A DNA stretch of 64,000 nt from JBKQHQ01 sp052148715 (GCA_052148715.1 JBKQHQ010000193.1:1-64000), one strand, 5' to 3'. Counted from the stretch's first letter, positions 26,723 to 36,352 are shown. The notes: generated by a model from the sequence alone, not told the origin. A program made the numbers and translations.

Positions 26723-27978
26723 CGACGCGGGACGGCCGCACCGACCGGCGGCTAGGCCATGCCGACTGGCTGGCGCGCGGCGCATGGGCGCAGGTGGTCG
26801 CGGTCCTCGATCGCGATGGCGAAGAGGCCCGCGTCGTCGGCGGCGCCGTGCGCAACGCGCTTCTCGGCTTGCCGCATGGCGATATCGACGTGGCGACCAC
26901 CGCGCTGCCGGATGACGTCATCCGCCGCGCCCAGGCCGCCGGCTTCAAGGTGGCCCCGACCGGCATCGAGCACGGCACCGTGACGGTCGTCGTTGACGAG
27001 ATCCCGGTCGAGGTGACGACCTTGCGCCAGGACGTCGAGACCTTTGGACGGAAAGCCATTGTCAGGTTCGGCCGCGACTGGCGGGCGGACGCCGAACGCC
27101 GCGACTTCACCATGAATGCGCTCTCGGCCTCGCACGACGGCGTCGTCTACGATTATGTCGGCGGGCTCGCCGACCTCGATGCGCGCCGCGTGCGCTTCAT
27201 CGGCGATCCGGGCAGACGCATTGCCGAAGACTACCTGCGCATTCTGCGCTTCTTTCGTTTCCATGCCGCCTACGGGCATGGCGCTCCCGATCCTGCCGGC
27301 CTGCTGGCCTGCATTATGGGTCGCGCGGGCCTGGCGCATCTGTCACGCGAGCGCGTGCGGATGGAGTTGATGAAGCTCCTGGTTACGCCTGCTGCCGCCC
27401 CCACGCTGGCGGTGATGGCGGATGCCGGCCTGCTGCTGCTCGTCTTCGCCGGAGTGCCGCAAGTCAAGCACGTCGCCGCGATGGCGCTTGCGGAGGAAGC
27501 CTGCGGGCTTGTGCCCGACCCGCTCCGCAGGCTTGGCGCGTTGGCGGTTCTGATCAGCGAGGACGCCGAACGCTTGTGGCAAAGACTGCGCCTGACCAAT
27601 GCCGAGCACGAGCGCTTGCTCTCCATGGCCGACGGATGGTGGCGCATCGCGCCGCATGCCGATGATATGGGTGCGCGCGCGCTCCTCTACCGGCTCGGTC
27701 CGCAGCACTTCACGGATCGCGTGCTGCTCGCCTGGGCGCGCTCCGCGGCAGGACCTGATACGGCGTGGGCCGATTTGGCGATGTTGCCGGAGCAATGGAC
27801 CGCGCCGGCATTTCCGCTCAAGGCCGCGGACCTCATGGCGCGGGGCGTCCCCAAGGGACCGGCCCTCGGCGCGGCACTGCGGGCAGCCGAGGATGCATGG
27901 ATCATGGCGGGCTTTCCGATCGACGCGCCGGCCTTGGCGGCGATTGCCGCCAGTGCCGCCCGTCGGGCGCCGGATTAG
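26719..27978 (+). CDS. cca: CCA-adding tRNA nucleotidyltransferase / poly(A) polymerase family
   Basis: A 419-residue class II nucleotidyltransferase that builds or repairs the tRNA 3' CCA end. Motifs: VGGAVRNALL (about 40-49), the catalytic pair in DIDVATT (about 55-61), RRDFTMNAL (about 125) and EDYLRILRFFRFHA (about 165), which form the head, neck and nucleotide-selecting parts. The start ATG 26719 lies within the previous stop; the longer upstream reading is out of the family pattern. Last gene of the operon. Confidence 0.93.
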   Translation: MTTRDGRTDRRLGHADWLARGAWAQVVAVLDRDGEEARVVGGAVRNALLGLPHGDIDVATTALPDDVIRRAQAAGFKVAPTGIEHGTVTVVVDEIPVEVTTLRQDVETFGRKAIVRFGRDWRADAERRDFTMNALSASHDGVVYDYVGGLADLDARRVRFIGDPGRRIAEDYLRILRFFRFHAAYGHGAPDPAGLLACIMGRAGLAHLSRERVRMELMKLLVTPAAAPTLAVMADAGLLLLVFAGVPQVKHVAAMALAEEACGLVPDPLRRLGALAVLISEDAERLWQRLRLTNAEHERLLSMADGWWRIAPHADDMGARALLYRLGPQHFTDRVLLAWARSAAGPDTAWADLAMLPEQWTAPAFPLKAADLMARGVPKGPALGAALRAAEDAWIMAGFPIDAPALAAIAASAARRAPD

Positions 27979-28064
27979 ACCGTTATGGTGCCGCTAACGC
28001 GAATTTTGTTCTCGTTTGGGGGTGGACTCCTCGGCCCCTCGTCACGCCCGGGCGCAAGGGATAT

Positions 28065-28081
28065 CAAGGGCGGAGCCCTTG
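28065..28081. terminator. Short hairpin between cca and the TSUP gene
   Basis: A perfect 7-bp stem CAAGGGC/GCCCTTG with a 3-base loop, 87 bases after cca and 12 bases before the next ATG. There is no T-run. It could be a weak terminator or reduce access to the start of the downstream gene. It resembles short dispersed GC-rich repeats of this lineage. Confidence 0.35.
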
Positions 28082-28093
28082 GCTAGTTAGCGC

Positions 28094-28861
28094 ATGGACA
28101 TCGCAAACGCCGTTGCCGGGGTTGCGCCCTATCAGCTCGCTCTGGTCGCGGCGGTCGCGCTGTTTGCATCCGTGATCGGCGGTGTCGCCGGCTACGGGAC
28201 CGGCGCGCTGGTGCCGCTCGTCCTGGTCCCGCTGGTTGGCGCCGAGCCGGTCGTGCCGATCATCGCCATTTCGGCCTTGCTCACCAATACCGGGCGCGCG
28301 GCCGCCTTCCGTCGCTTCATCGATCGCCGGCGCGTGCTGATCGTGCTTGCCGCGGCGGTGCCGACCTGCATCCTCGGCGCTTACGGCTACACTAGGCTGA
28401 CCAATACCGGCGCCATGCTGGTGATCGGCGTGATGCTGATCCTGACCGTGCCGCTGCGCCGGCTGCTGCGGCGCGGAGATTTTCGCCTCGGCGAGAGCGG
28501 ATTGGCCGCTGGTGCGGCGGGCTACGGCGTGTTGGTGGGGGGCACGGCCGGTTCGGGCGTGATCCTGCTGTCGCTCCTGATGGCGGCCGGGCTCGAGGGC
28601 GCCGGCGTCGTCGCGACCGACGCAGCGGTGTCGATCGTGATCGCCGTCGCGCGCATGCTGGTGTTTGGTCTTGCCGGCGTGGTCAGCGCGCAGGTGATTG
28701 CGCTCGCGCTGTTGATCGGGGGCATTTCCTTGCCCGGCGCCTTTCTCGCCAAGGCGCTCGTGGCACGGCTGCCGCTCCATGTGCACGCGGTGATGCTCGA
28801 CGCGGTCGTGCTGACCGGCGGAGCGGTCATGGTCGTGCGCGCGCTGCGTTTGGCTTTCTGA
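28094..28861 (+). CDS. TSUP-family membrane transporter (TauE/SafE type)
   Basis: A 255-residue polytopic protein with about eight hydrophobic segments in two similar halves, each starting with a glycine-rich motif (GGVAGYGTGALVPLVL near residue 30; GTAGSGVILLSL near residue 152). This fits the sulfite exporter/TauE family that moves sulfonates, sulfite or related anions. The substrate is not predictable. It is convergent with hemF, 24 bases apart. Confidence 0.87.
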   Translation: MDIANAVAGVAPYQLALVAAVALFASVIGGVAGYGTGALVPLVLVPLVGAEPVVPIIAISALLTNTGRAAAFRRFIDRRRVLIVLAAAVPTCILGAYGYTRLTNTGAMLVIGVMLILTVPLRRLLRRGDFRLGESGLAAGAAGYGVLVGGTAGSGVILLSLLMAAGLEGAGVVATDAAVSIVIAVARMLVFGLAGVVSAQVIALALLIGGISLPGAFLAKALVARLPLHVHAVMLDAVVLTGGAVMVVRALRLAF

Positions 28862-28885
28862 ACACTCTAGCCGCGCGATGCCAGC

Positions 28886-29782
28886 CTACGGCCACTTTAC
28901 CACGGGCGGCATCGAGGAGAGGATCGAATCCACGTTGCCGCCGGTTTTCAGGCCGAAGATCGTGCCGCGGTCGTAGAGCAGATTGAACTCGACATAGCGG
29001 CCGCGGCGGATGAGCTGCTCCTCGCGTTCGGCTTGTGTCCATGGCTTGCCGAAATTGCGCCGTACGAGCTCGGGATAGATTTTCAGGAACGCGCGGCCGA
29101 CGTCCTGGGTGAAGGCGAAATCGGCCTCCCAGTCGCCGCTGTCATGCCAGTCATAAAAGATGCCGCCGATGCCGCGCGGCTCGTTGCGGTGTTTTAGAAA
29201 GAAATAGTCGTCGCACCAGGCCTTGTATTTGTCGTAGGGCGCGATCGATGCATGGGCATCGCAGGCCGCGCGCATCGCCGCGTGAAACGCGATCGTGTCG
29301 GGATCATCCTGCGTGCGGCGATGGTCGAGCACCGGGGTGAGATCGGCGCCGCCGCCGAACCAGGCCTTGGTCGTCACCACAAAGCGGGTGTTCATGTGCA
29401 CCGCGGGGACGTGCGGATTGTGCAGGTGCGCGATCAGCGAGATGCCGGAGGCGAAGAAGCGCGGATCGCTCTCGGCGCCCGGGATTTGCCCGCGGAACTC
29501 CGGCGCGAATTCGCCGTGCACGGTCGAGACGTGCACGCCGACCTTCTCGAACACCCGCCCGCGCAGGATCGCCATCACGCCCCCGCCGCCAGGCTCCCCG
29601 GTATGGTCGGTGCGCTGCCAAGGCGTGCGCATGAGGCGGCCCGCGGCCAGGTCGGCGAGCGGAGCGGCCGGCGGAAGGTCGTCCTCGATCACCTCGAACG
29701 CCGCGCAGATCTTGTCGCGCAGCGCTTCGAACCAAGCTCGTGCCCGGGCCTTGCGTGCTTCCAGCGATTCGATGTCGTTCAT
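28886..29782 (-). CDS. hemF: Oxygen-dependent coproporphyrinogen III oxidase
   Basis: HemF makes protoporphyrinogen IX by oxidative decarboxylation in heme synthesis. The 298 residues match the family. Diagnostic stretches: GGGGVMAILRGRVFEKVGVH (about 48-67), the HMNTRFV region, GGGADLTPVLD, YKAWCDDYFFLKHR and GIGGIFYDW. I start at ATG 29782, next to the usual N-terminal helix; the upstream extension is not needed. I see no ICE or FixK-type box in front of it. Confidence 0.94.
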   Translation of the reverse strand: MNDIESLEARKARARAWFEALRDKICAAFEVIEDDLPPAAPLADLAAGRLMRTPWQRTDHTGEPGGGGVMAILRGRVFEKVGVHVSTVHGEFAPEFRGQIPGAESDPRFFASGISLIAHLHNPHVPAVHMNTRFVVTTKAWFGGGADLTPVLDHRRTQDDPDTIAFHAAMRAACDAHASIAPYDKYKAWCDDYFFLKHRNEPRGIGGIFYDWHDSGDWEADFAFTQDVGRAFLKIYPELVRRNFGKPWTQAEREEQLIRRGRYVEFNLLYDRGTIFGLKTGGNVDSILSSMPPVVKWP

Positions 29783-30252
29783 CGTGGTTACCTGACACAG
29801 ATCGAGGCCAAGCGCATTCTGGTGATCGCGATCGCCTGTGGTATCAACCGACGGCCGCCCAGCAAATATCAAGGCATGCGGAAGCGTTGTAAGGAACCGC
29901 CGTTAGGAACTCTAGCTGTGCACGAAGCTCAGCCAATGGACGCAAATCCGCTTCGAAAGCGTCAACGTCATGCTCCGGTAGAAATTGAGGCCGATATCTG
30001 CCCGCGAGTGATGAGATTCGCGGTCGAATCTCTCCATTGCCGCAGCAATGGGTAGCGAGCATGCGCGACAAGACGCGGATGAGCGTGAAGGACCATAGGG
30101 AGCATTACGATCGGAGCAGGGCGCAGGTCGCCCTCCTGGAATAAGATACTATCAATGATTGCATTGACGCGCGACCAAGAATGGCCTGCCTGGGAATCCC
30201 AAGTAGAGACGACCTCGAAGCAGTCGGACACCACAATGGAGCAAGAGAGTCC
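29783..30252. other. 470-base gap between hemF and phoD with no gene seen
   Basis: It is a divergent gap, so it should hold promoters for hemF and phoD. Open frames here are short, overlap one another and show no family motif. I found no tRNA, strong hairpin or Pho box. The base composition is slightly less GC-rich than the genes around it. Confidence 0.6.
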
Positions 30253-31854
30253 GTGCGCAACCAAACAAGCATGACCCGGCGCCGATTCGCCGCCGCCGCG
30301 GGCTTAGGGGCCGCAGCCCTGGTCGGCGCGCCGGCCGTCCTGGGCCGGGCGCTCGCGCAAGGGCGCCATTGGAGCAGCGATCCGTTTCGGCTCGGCGTCG
30401 CGTCGGGTGCCCCACGTGCCGACGGCTTCGTGCTGTGGACGCGGCTCGCCCCGCAGCCGCTGTCGCAAGATCCGGCAGCGCCCGGCGGCATGAGCGGCGG
30501 CGACGTGAAAGTCGCCTACGAGATTGCGACCGATGACGGCATGCATGACGTGGTGCGGCGCGGGGAGGCGAGGTCGGAGGCAGCCTTCGCCTATTCGGTT
30601 CACGCCGATGTTGGCGGGCTGTTGCCGGGCCGGTCCTATTGGTATCGCTTCAGAAGCGGCGAGGCGGTGAGCCGGGTCGGCCGGGCGTCGACCTTGCCGG
30701 CGCCAGGTCCCTCGATCGACCGGTTGCGGTTCGGCTTCGTCTCCTGCTCCAACTACGAGACCGGCTATTTCTCCGCCTATCGGCATCTTGCCGACGAGCA
30801 TCCCGAATACGTCCTCTATCTCGGCGACTACATTTACGAATACGTCGAAGAGGCGCGCCCGACGGTGCGCCGGCACAGCGACGGCATCGAGGCCGCGACC
30901 CTCCCGACCTACCGCAACCGCTATGCGCAATATCGGCTCGATGCCGATCTGCAGCGGCTGCATGCGGAGGCGCCCGCGCTCGTCACCTGGGACGACCATG
31001 AGGTCGCGAACGATTACGCGGACCAATGGTCGCAGTATTTCGACAATCCGATCCTGTTTCTGCAGCGGCGGGCGGCCGCGTATCAGGCCTTCTACGAGCA
31101 CATGCCGGTGCGGCCGATCCTGTCGCGCCCGAACGGGCCGGTGATGCGCATCTACGACCGTTTCGCTTTCGGCGACCTCGCCGAGATCTCGATGGTCGAC
31201 GGCCGGCAGTACCGCTCGCGCGTCGCCTGCTACGGGCCGCCCAACAAGGGCGGCGGTCGCCTGGAATCGAACGCGAGCTGCCCCGAACGCCGCGATGCCG
31301 GCCGCACGATGCTCGGCTTCGCTCAGGAGGCCTGGTTGTTCGGGGCGTTGGCGCGCTCGCGCGCGAATTGGAACGTCATTGCGCAAGACGTGCTGATGGC
31401 GCAGCTGCGCCAAAAACAATCGGATGGCGCCGACCGCTTCTGGACCGACGATTGGGACGGTTATCCGGCCGGCCGCACGCGCCTGCTGCAGCAGCTGGCG
31501 AAAAACAAGACCGCTAATCCCGTCGTGCTTGGCGGCGACATGCACGCGTTCTTCGCCAACGACCTGCGGCTCGATTTCGACGACCCCGGCTCCCCGGTCG
31601 TCGCCACCGAGTTCGTCGGCACCTCGATCTCTTCGGCGGGACCGCCCTACGATCTGATTGCGTCCGCCTTGCCCGACAATCCGCACGTCCACTATTTCGA
31701 AAGCCGCAAGCGCGGCTACGCCCTGGTCGATCTGGACCGCACCAAGATGACGACCAACTTTCGCGCGGTCTCCGAGGTGACCGACCCTGATGCCGGCATT
31801 TCCACCCTCAAAACGTTCACGGTGGAAGACGGTCGTCCCGGCATCGTGGTCTGA
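30253..31854 (+). CDS. phoD: PhoD-like alkaline phosphatase/phosphodiesterase, Tat-exported
   Basis: A secreted calcium/iron-dependent phosphatase of about 533 residues that frees phosphate from phosphomono- and diesters. A twin-arginine signal (TRRRFAAAAG, about residues 8-17, then a hydrophobic run to ALAQG) marks Tat export. The PhoD core shows FRLGVASG, the metal sites in GDYIYEY, WDDHEVANDY and GGDMHAFF. Start is GTG 30253 or ATG 30271; neither has a strong ribosome site. Single gene with a long upstream gap. Confidence 0.88.
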   Translation: MRNQTSMTRRRFAAAAGLGAAALVGAPAVLGRALAQGRHWSSDPFRLGVASGAPRADGFVLWTRLAPQPLSQDPAAPGGMSGGDVKVAYEIATDDGMHDVVRRGEARSEAAFAYSVHADVGGLLPGRSYWYRFRSGEAVSRVGRASTLPAPGPSIDRLRFGFVSCSNYETGYFSAYRHLADEHPEYVLYLGDYIYEYVEEARPTVRRHSDGIEAATLPTYRNRYAQYRLDADLQRLHAEAPALVTWDDHEVANDYADQWSQYFDNPILFLQRRAAAYQAFYEHMPVRPILSRPNGPVMRIYDRFAFGDLAEISMVDGRQYRSRVACYGPPNKGGGRLESNASCPERRDAGRTMLGFAQEAWLFGALARSRANWNVIAQDVLMAQLRQKQSDGADRFWTDDWDGYPAGRTRLLQQLAKNKTANPVVLGGDMHAFFANDLRLDFDDPGSPVVATEFVGTSISSAGPPYDLIASALPDNPHVHYFESRKRGYALVDLDRTKMTTNFRAVSEVTDPDAGISTLKTFTVEDGRPGIVV

Positions 31855-31945
31855 CATTCGGTGGCGGCGCTTTCAGTCAAGCTCGAGCCGACGATCGGCA
31901 ACCGCGGGCTTGCGCCGCGCGGGCTCGTCACGACAGTCCCTAACC

Positions 31946-32407
31946 TTATTGGCGCGGAAAGGCGTCGAGTTGCCGTAGTGCTTCGCCAATCGCCATGGCG
32001 GTCGCAACGGCGACGTTGAGCGAGCGCAGCCCTTCGCGCATCGGAATGACCAAGCGTGCATCGGCCGCGGCGTGGACGTGCTCGCCGGCGCCGGAAGATT
32101 CGCGGCCGAACAGCAGCACGTCCTCGTGCTCGAAGGCGTGATCGAGATACGAGGTGCCGGCGCGGGTGGTGAAGAGGACGAGGCGAACGCGCTCGCCTTT
32201 TCGCCATGCCTCGAAGGCGCGCCAATCGGAATGGCGCACCACGGTAACCTGATGGAGGTAATCCATTCCGGCGCGGCGGAAGGCGCGGTCGGAGGTTGGG
32301 AAGCCGGCGGGCTCGATGATATGCGCCTCGACCCCAAAGCACGCACAGAGCCGCAGAATCGTCCCCGTATTCTGCGCGATGTCCGGTTCAAGAAGAGCGA
32401 TGCGCAT
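31946..32407 (-). CDS. trmL: tRNA (cytidine(34)-2'-O)-methyltransferase
   Basis: TrmL methylates the wobble-base ribose in tRNA-Leu. The 153-residue SpoU-type minimal protein starts MRIALLEPDIAQNTGTI and ends with IPMREGLRSLNVAVATA, the knot motif that binds S-adenosylmethionine; LFGRESSG is the middle motif. The start ATG 32407 gives the normal length; the longer frame to 32500 runs into the promoter region of the Rieske gene on the other strand. Confidence 0.92.
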   Translation of the reverse strand: MRIALLEPDIAQNTGTILRLCACFGVEAHIIEPAGFPTSDRAFRRAGMDYLHQVTVVRHSDWRAFEAWRKGERVRLVLFTTRAGTSYLDHAFEHEDVLLFGRESSGAGEHVHAAADARLVIPMREGLRSLNVAVATAMAIGEALRQLDAFPRQ

Positions 32408-32680
32408 GCGGCGCCGACCCGAGAGGTGCGCGCCGGCCGGCGTCTGAAACATCGCTGCGGTAGGCGCTGGTGCGGCTTTTGGTTCGCCGTCAAAGAACAT
32501 GCGCTAGCGGGCTTGCGCTCTTCCGGCAAGGGTGCCAATAGAAACCCCGCCGGATTTCGCCGCCTGCCGCCTTTCCCCGAGGCCGGAAGCGGCGGGTCTC
32601 CCGCCGCCAATGAGACGCCGTTCTCAGTGGTGCGCTGCGCGGGCGGGCTGGCCGGCAAGACGGGAAAGGGACTTGTCACA

Positions 32681-33208
32681 GTGACAACGATGTCTTCGGC
32701 TGAGCCTACGCGCCGCGACTTTCTCTACATAGCGACCGGCATGGTGGGAGCGGTGGGGGCGGCCGCGACGTTGGTGCCGCTCGTTGGCCAGATGAATCCC
32801 GATGCCTCGACGATTGCGGCCGGCGCGCCGATTCAGGTGGACCTCGCGCCCATCGCCGAAGGCCAGATCATCAAGGTTTTCTGGCGTAGCAAGCCGATCT
32901 TTATCTTCCATCGCACCGCCAAGGACGTCGATCTTGCGCGCCAGGTGAACGTCAGCAGCCTGCCGGATCCGCAGCCCGACCAGGACCGGGTCAAGCAGGG
33001 CCATGACCAGTGGCTGGTCGTGATTGGCATCTGCACCCATCTCGGCTGCATTCCCGTCGCGCACGAAGGGAACTATGATGGTTGGTTTTGTCCGTGCCAC
33101 GGTTCGCAATACGATTCTTCCGGCCGCATCCGGCAGGGACCGGCCCCCGCGAACCTCCCGCTGCCTCCTTACTCCTTCGTTTCCGACAGCCAAATTCAGA
33201 TAGGCTGA
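32681..33208 (+). CDS. petA: Rieske iron-sulfur subunit of cytochrome bc1
   Basis: A 175-residue ubiquinol-cytochrome c reductase subunit (FbcF in Bradyrhizobium). A Tat-type N-terminal anchor begins TRRDFLYIATG (about 10-20). The [2Fe-2S] ligands are in CTHLGC (Cys118, His120) and CPCHGS (Cys137, His140), with Cys123 and Cys139 as the stabilising disulfide. I start at GTG 32681, with AAAGGGA 9 bases upstream, which gives the expected MTT start; ATG 32690 is the alternative. First gene of the bc1 operon, 6 bases before cytochrome b. Confidence 0.94.
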   Translation: MTTMSSAEPTRRDFLYIATGMVGAVGAAATLVPLVGQMNPDASTIAAGAPIQVDLAPIAEGQIIKVFWRSKPIFIFHRTAKDVDLARQVNVSSLPDPQPDQDRVKQGHDQWLVVIGICTHLGCIPVAHEGNYDGWFCPCHGSQYDSSGRIRQGPAPANLPLPPYSFVSDSQIQIG

Positions 33209-33214
33209 CGCCGC

Positions 33215-34507
33215 ATGCTGCAAGGTTCTCCGATGCAAGGACACGCGACCTACCAACCGCAGAGCCCGTTCATGCAATGGCTCGAGCGGCGGCTGCCCAT
33301 TGCCGGCCTGGTCTATTCCTCGTTCGTCGTCTATCCGACGCCGCGCAACCTAAACTATTGGTGGACGTTCGGCGCCGTTCTCTCGTTCATGCTGGGGGTG
33401 CAGATCATCACCGGCATCGTTCTAGCGATGCACTACACGCCGCACGTCGACTACGCCTTCAATTCCGTCGAAGCGATCATGCGCGACGTCAATTACGGCT
33501 GGCTGTTACGCTACGTGCATGCGAACGGCGCGTCGATGTTTTTCTTGGCTGCGTATATCCACATGTTCCGCGGCATGTATTACGGCTCCTATAAGGAGCC
33601 GCGCGAGGTGCTGTGGATCCTCGGGGTCATCCTGCTGCTGCTCATGATCGCCACGGGCTTCATGGGCTACGTGCTGCCGTGGGGTCAGATGAGCTACTGG
33701 GCCGCCACCGTCATCACCAATCTGTTCTCGGCCATTCCGGTGGTTGGCGAAGCGATCGTCACTTGGCTATGGGGCGGATTTGGCGTCGGCAATCCGACCC
33801 TCAATCGGTTCTATTCGCTGCACTACCTGCTGCCGTTCGTGATCGCCGGGGTTGTCGTGCTGCATATTTGGGCGCTGCACGTGGTCGGACAAAATAATCC
33901 GACGGGCGTCGAGCCGAAAACTGATCTGGACACGGTCGCGTTCACGCCGTACGCGACCGCCAAGGACGGTTTCGTGGTCGTGGCGTTCTGCCTGCTCTAC
34001 GGGTGGCTCGTCTTCTACACGCCAGACTACCTGAGCCACGCGGACAATTACATCCCGGCCGACTACTCGGTCACGCCAATGCATATTGTGCCCGAATGGT
34101 ATTATTTGCCGTTCTACGCGATCCTGCGCGCCATTCCGAACAAACTTTTCGGGGTGGCCGCGCTAGGGGCATCGATCGTGATCCTCGCCTTCCTTCCGTG
34201 GCTCGATACGTCGCGCGTGCGCTCGGGCCGGTACCGGCCGCTCTTTCGCCAGTTCTTTTGGGTATTCGTGCTCACTTGCATCGTCCTTGGCTGGCTCGGC
34301 TCGAAGCCGCCGGAGGGCGGTTATGTGCTCGCCGCACGCCTGCTCACGGTCTACTATTTCGCCTATTTCCTGATCATCCTGCCGCTGCTTGGCCTCGTCG
34401 AGAAGACCAAGCCGCTGCCGAACTCGATTTCGGAATCCGTCCTTGGTGAAGGCGCCCCGATCGCCGCCATGGCATCGCCTGCTGTGCCATCGGCAAGCAA
34501 GGCTTGA
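33215..34507 (+). CDS. petB: Cytochrome b subunit of the bc1 complex
   Basis: A 430-residue protein with about eight membrane helices that holds both b hemes and the quinone sites. Recognisable are QIITGIVLAMHYTPH, GLLRYVHANGASMFF-like helix B with heme histidines, GYVLPWGQMSYWAATV (quinol-oxidation site), and PEWYYLPFYAILR with the PEWY loop. The gene ends in a TGA at 34505-34507, and the c1 gene continues in the same frame only five codons later. In Bradyrhizobium the two are one fused fbcH gene. Confidence 0.95.
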   Translation: MLQGSPMQGHATYQPQSPFMQWLERRLPIAGLVYSSFVVYPTPRNLNYWWTFGAVLSFMLGVQIITGIVLAMHYTPHVDYAFNSVEAIMRDVNYGWLLRYVHANGASMFFLAAYIHMFRGMYYGSYKEPREVLWILGVILLLLMIATGFMGYVLPWGQMSYWAATVITNLFSAIPVVGEAIVTWLWGGFGVGNPTLNRFYSLHYLLPFVIAGVVVLHIWALHVVGQNNPTGVEPKTDLDTVAFTPYATAKDGFVVVAFCLLYGWLVFYTPDYLSHADNYIPADYSVTPMHIVPEWYYLPFYAILRAIPNKLFGVAALGASIVILAFLPWLDTSRVRSGRYRPLFRQFFWVFVLTCIVLGWLGSKPPEGGYVLAARLLTVYYFAYFLIILPLLGLVEKTKPLPNSISESVLGEGAPIAAMASPAVPSASKA

Positions 34508-34522
34508 GCAAGGATTACCGCC

Positions 34523-35398
34523 ATGACCGCGCGCCGGAATCTCGCTGCCATCCTCCTGGCCGTCGCCCTCGCCGCGCTTGCGAACCATGCCGCGACTGCG
34601 CAGGAGGAAGCCGAAACGCCGCCGCGGCTGACATGGTCGTTCGCCGGACCGTTCGGGAAATATGACGAGGCTCAATTGCAGCGCGGCTTCAAGGTCTACC
34701 GCGATGTCTGCAGCCTCTGCCACAGCTTGAAGCTCTTGGCCTTCCGCAATCTCGCCGATCCCGGCGGCCCAGGATTTACTGTAGCACAGGCGAAGACGAT
34801 TGCCGCCACTTGGGAGCGCCCGGTCCAGGATGGACCGAACGACCAGGGCGAGATGTTCGAGCGGCCGCCGACGCTTGCTGATCATTTCCCGCCGCCGTTT
34901 GCGAATCCTCAAGCCGCGCGGGCCGTCTATGGCCAGGCGCCGCCCGACCTATCGGTGATGGCCAAGGCGCGCACCTATGAGCGCGGCTTCCCTTGGTTCC
35001 TGCTCGATCTCGTGACGCAGTACCAGGAGGAAGGGCCCGAATACATCGCGGCCTTGCTCAAGGGCTACGAGAAGACTCCGCCGCCGGGCAAGACGGTCCC
35101 GAAAGGCACATTCTACAACCGATATTTCCCGGGCAACGCCATCAAGATGCAGGCGCCGCTCAGTGATGGCAGGGTCACGTATGACGATGGCTCGCCGGCG
35201 ACGGTCGAGCAATATTCCAAGGACGTTGCCGCATTCTTGATGTGGGCGGCCGAGCCGCAGCTTGATGCCCGCAAGCGCATCGGCTTCCAGGTCATGATTT
35301 TTCTGATCGTGCTGACGGGGCTGATGTACTTCACCAAGAAGAGGATCTGGCACGCGGTGGAATTGCATCCGGAAGGCGCTCCCGGCAAGCGCGCTTGA
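34523..35398 (+). CDS. petC: Cytochrome c1 subunit of the bc1 complex
   Basis: A 291-residue protein with a cleavable signal (about 1-26, ending TAQEE), one c-type heme site CSLCH (Cys63, Cys66, His67), ERPPTLADHFPPPFANPQAAR and PPDLSVMAKAR regions of the family, and a C-terminal anchor helix at about 252-272. AAGGA lies 9 bases before ATG. It is in frame with cytochrome b, separated by one TGA and five codons. Confidence 0.95.
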   Translation: MTARRNLAAILLAVALAALANHAATAQEEAETPPRLTWSFAGPFGKYDEAQLQRGFKVYRDVCSLCHSLKLLAFRNLADPGGPGFTVAQAKTIAATWERPVQDGPNDQGEMFERPPTLADHFPPPFANPQAARAVYGQAPPDLSVMAKARTYERGFPWFLLDLVTQYQEEGPEYIAALLKGYEKTPPPGKTVPKGTFYNRYFPGNAIKMQAPLSDGRVTYDDGSPATVEQYSKDVAAFLMWAAEPQLDARKRIGFQVMIFLIVLTGLMYFTKKRIWHAVELHPEGAPGKRA

Positions 35399-35476
35399 TG
35401 CAGAGTGTTGCGTCGACTGGAATCACGCGAAGGATGGGGCGATCGCGTCGGAACATGCTCTGAGTGAGCAGCGACA

Positions 35477-36352
35477 ATGACCAAAGCAGTCCTCGGCGTC
35501 ATCGGCGGCTCCGGCATCTACGACCTTCCGGGGCTCGAGAATGTGCGTGAGGAGGTCGTTGCGAGCCCATGGGGCGCCGCGTCGGCGCCATTGCGGATCG
35601 GCACGATTGCCGGACTGCCCGTGGTGTTCCTGTCGCGCCACGACAAGGGCCACCGGATTTCACCCTCGGACATCAACTACCGGGCCAATATCGACGTGCT
35701 CAAACGCGTCGGCGTTACCGATCTCGTGTCATTGTCGGCCTGCGGATCGTTCAAGGAGGATCTGCCGCCCGGCACCTTCGTCCTGGTCGACCAGTTCGTC
35801 GACCGCACGCATCTGCGCCAGAATTCATTTTTCGGCACCGGCTGTGTGGCGCATGTGTCGATGGCGCATCCGGTGTCGCCGCGCCTGCGCCTTCATCTCG
35901 CTGAGGCGGGCGCTGCCGAGGAGATCCATCTAGCGCGCAACGGCACCTATGTATGCATCGAGGGACCGCAGTTTTCCAGCTTGGCGGAAAGTTTGACCTA
36001 CAAGCAGCTCGGTTATTCCGTCGTCGGCATGACCAACATGCCGGAGGCCAAGCTCGCGCGCGAAGCCGAGATCTGTTACGCGACCGTTGCGATGGTCACC
36101 GATTTCGACTGCTGGCACCCCGACCATGACGCGGTCACGGTGCAGGACGTGATCAAGGTGCTTAATGCCAATGTCGAGAAGGCGAGGCGTCTTGCCGCGA
36201 GACTGGCGCGCGATTTTCCGCGCGAGCATGAGCCGTGTCCGATCGGCTCCGACCGTGCCCTCGATACGGCGCTGATCACCGCGCCTGAGGCGCGCGATCC
36301 AGCGCTGCTGAAGAAGCTCGATGCAGTCGCGGGAAGGGTGCTGCGGGGGTAA
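35477..36352 (+). CDS. mtnP: S-methyl-5'-thioadenosine phosphorylase
   Basis: MtnP splits methylthioadenosine (from polyamine and homoserine-lactone synthesis) into adenine and 5-methylthioribose-1-phosphate. The 291 residues show VIGGSGIYDLPGLE at the start, SRHDKGH phosphate loop, ANIDVLK, the YVCIEGPQFS base-binding region and MVTDFDCWHP, which separates MTA phosphorylases from purine nucleoside phosphorylases. The adenine released can be used by Apt, encoded about 420 bases downstream. Confidence 0.93.
   Translation: MTKAVLGVIGGSGIYDLPGLENVREEVVASPWGAASAPLRIGTIAGLPVVFLSRHDKGHRISPSDINYRANIDVLKRVGVTDLVSLSACGSFKEDLPPGTFVLVDQFVDRTHLRQNSFFGTGCVAHVSMAHPVSPRLRLHLAEAGAAEEIHLARNGTYVCIEGPQFSSLAESLTYKQLGYSVVGMTNMPEAKLAREAEICYATVAMVTDFDCWHPDHDAVTVQDVIKVLNANVEKARRLAARLARDFPREHEPCPIGSDRALDTALITAPEARDPALLKKLDAVAGRVLRG

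Noticed and set aside
30100..30252. Pho box upstream of phoD
   Set aside because: I found no pair of CTGTCAT-like direct repeats.
29844..30264. Two overlapping minus-strand open frames in the hemF-phoD gap as remnants of a gene
   Set aside because: Neither has a family motif or ribosome site, and they lie in different frames without a convincing join.
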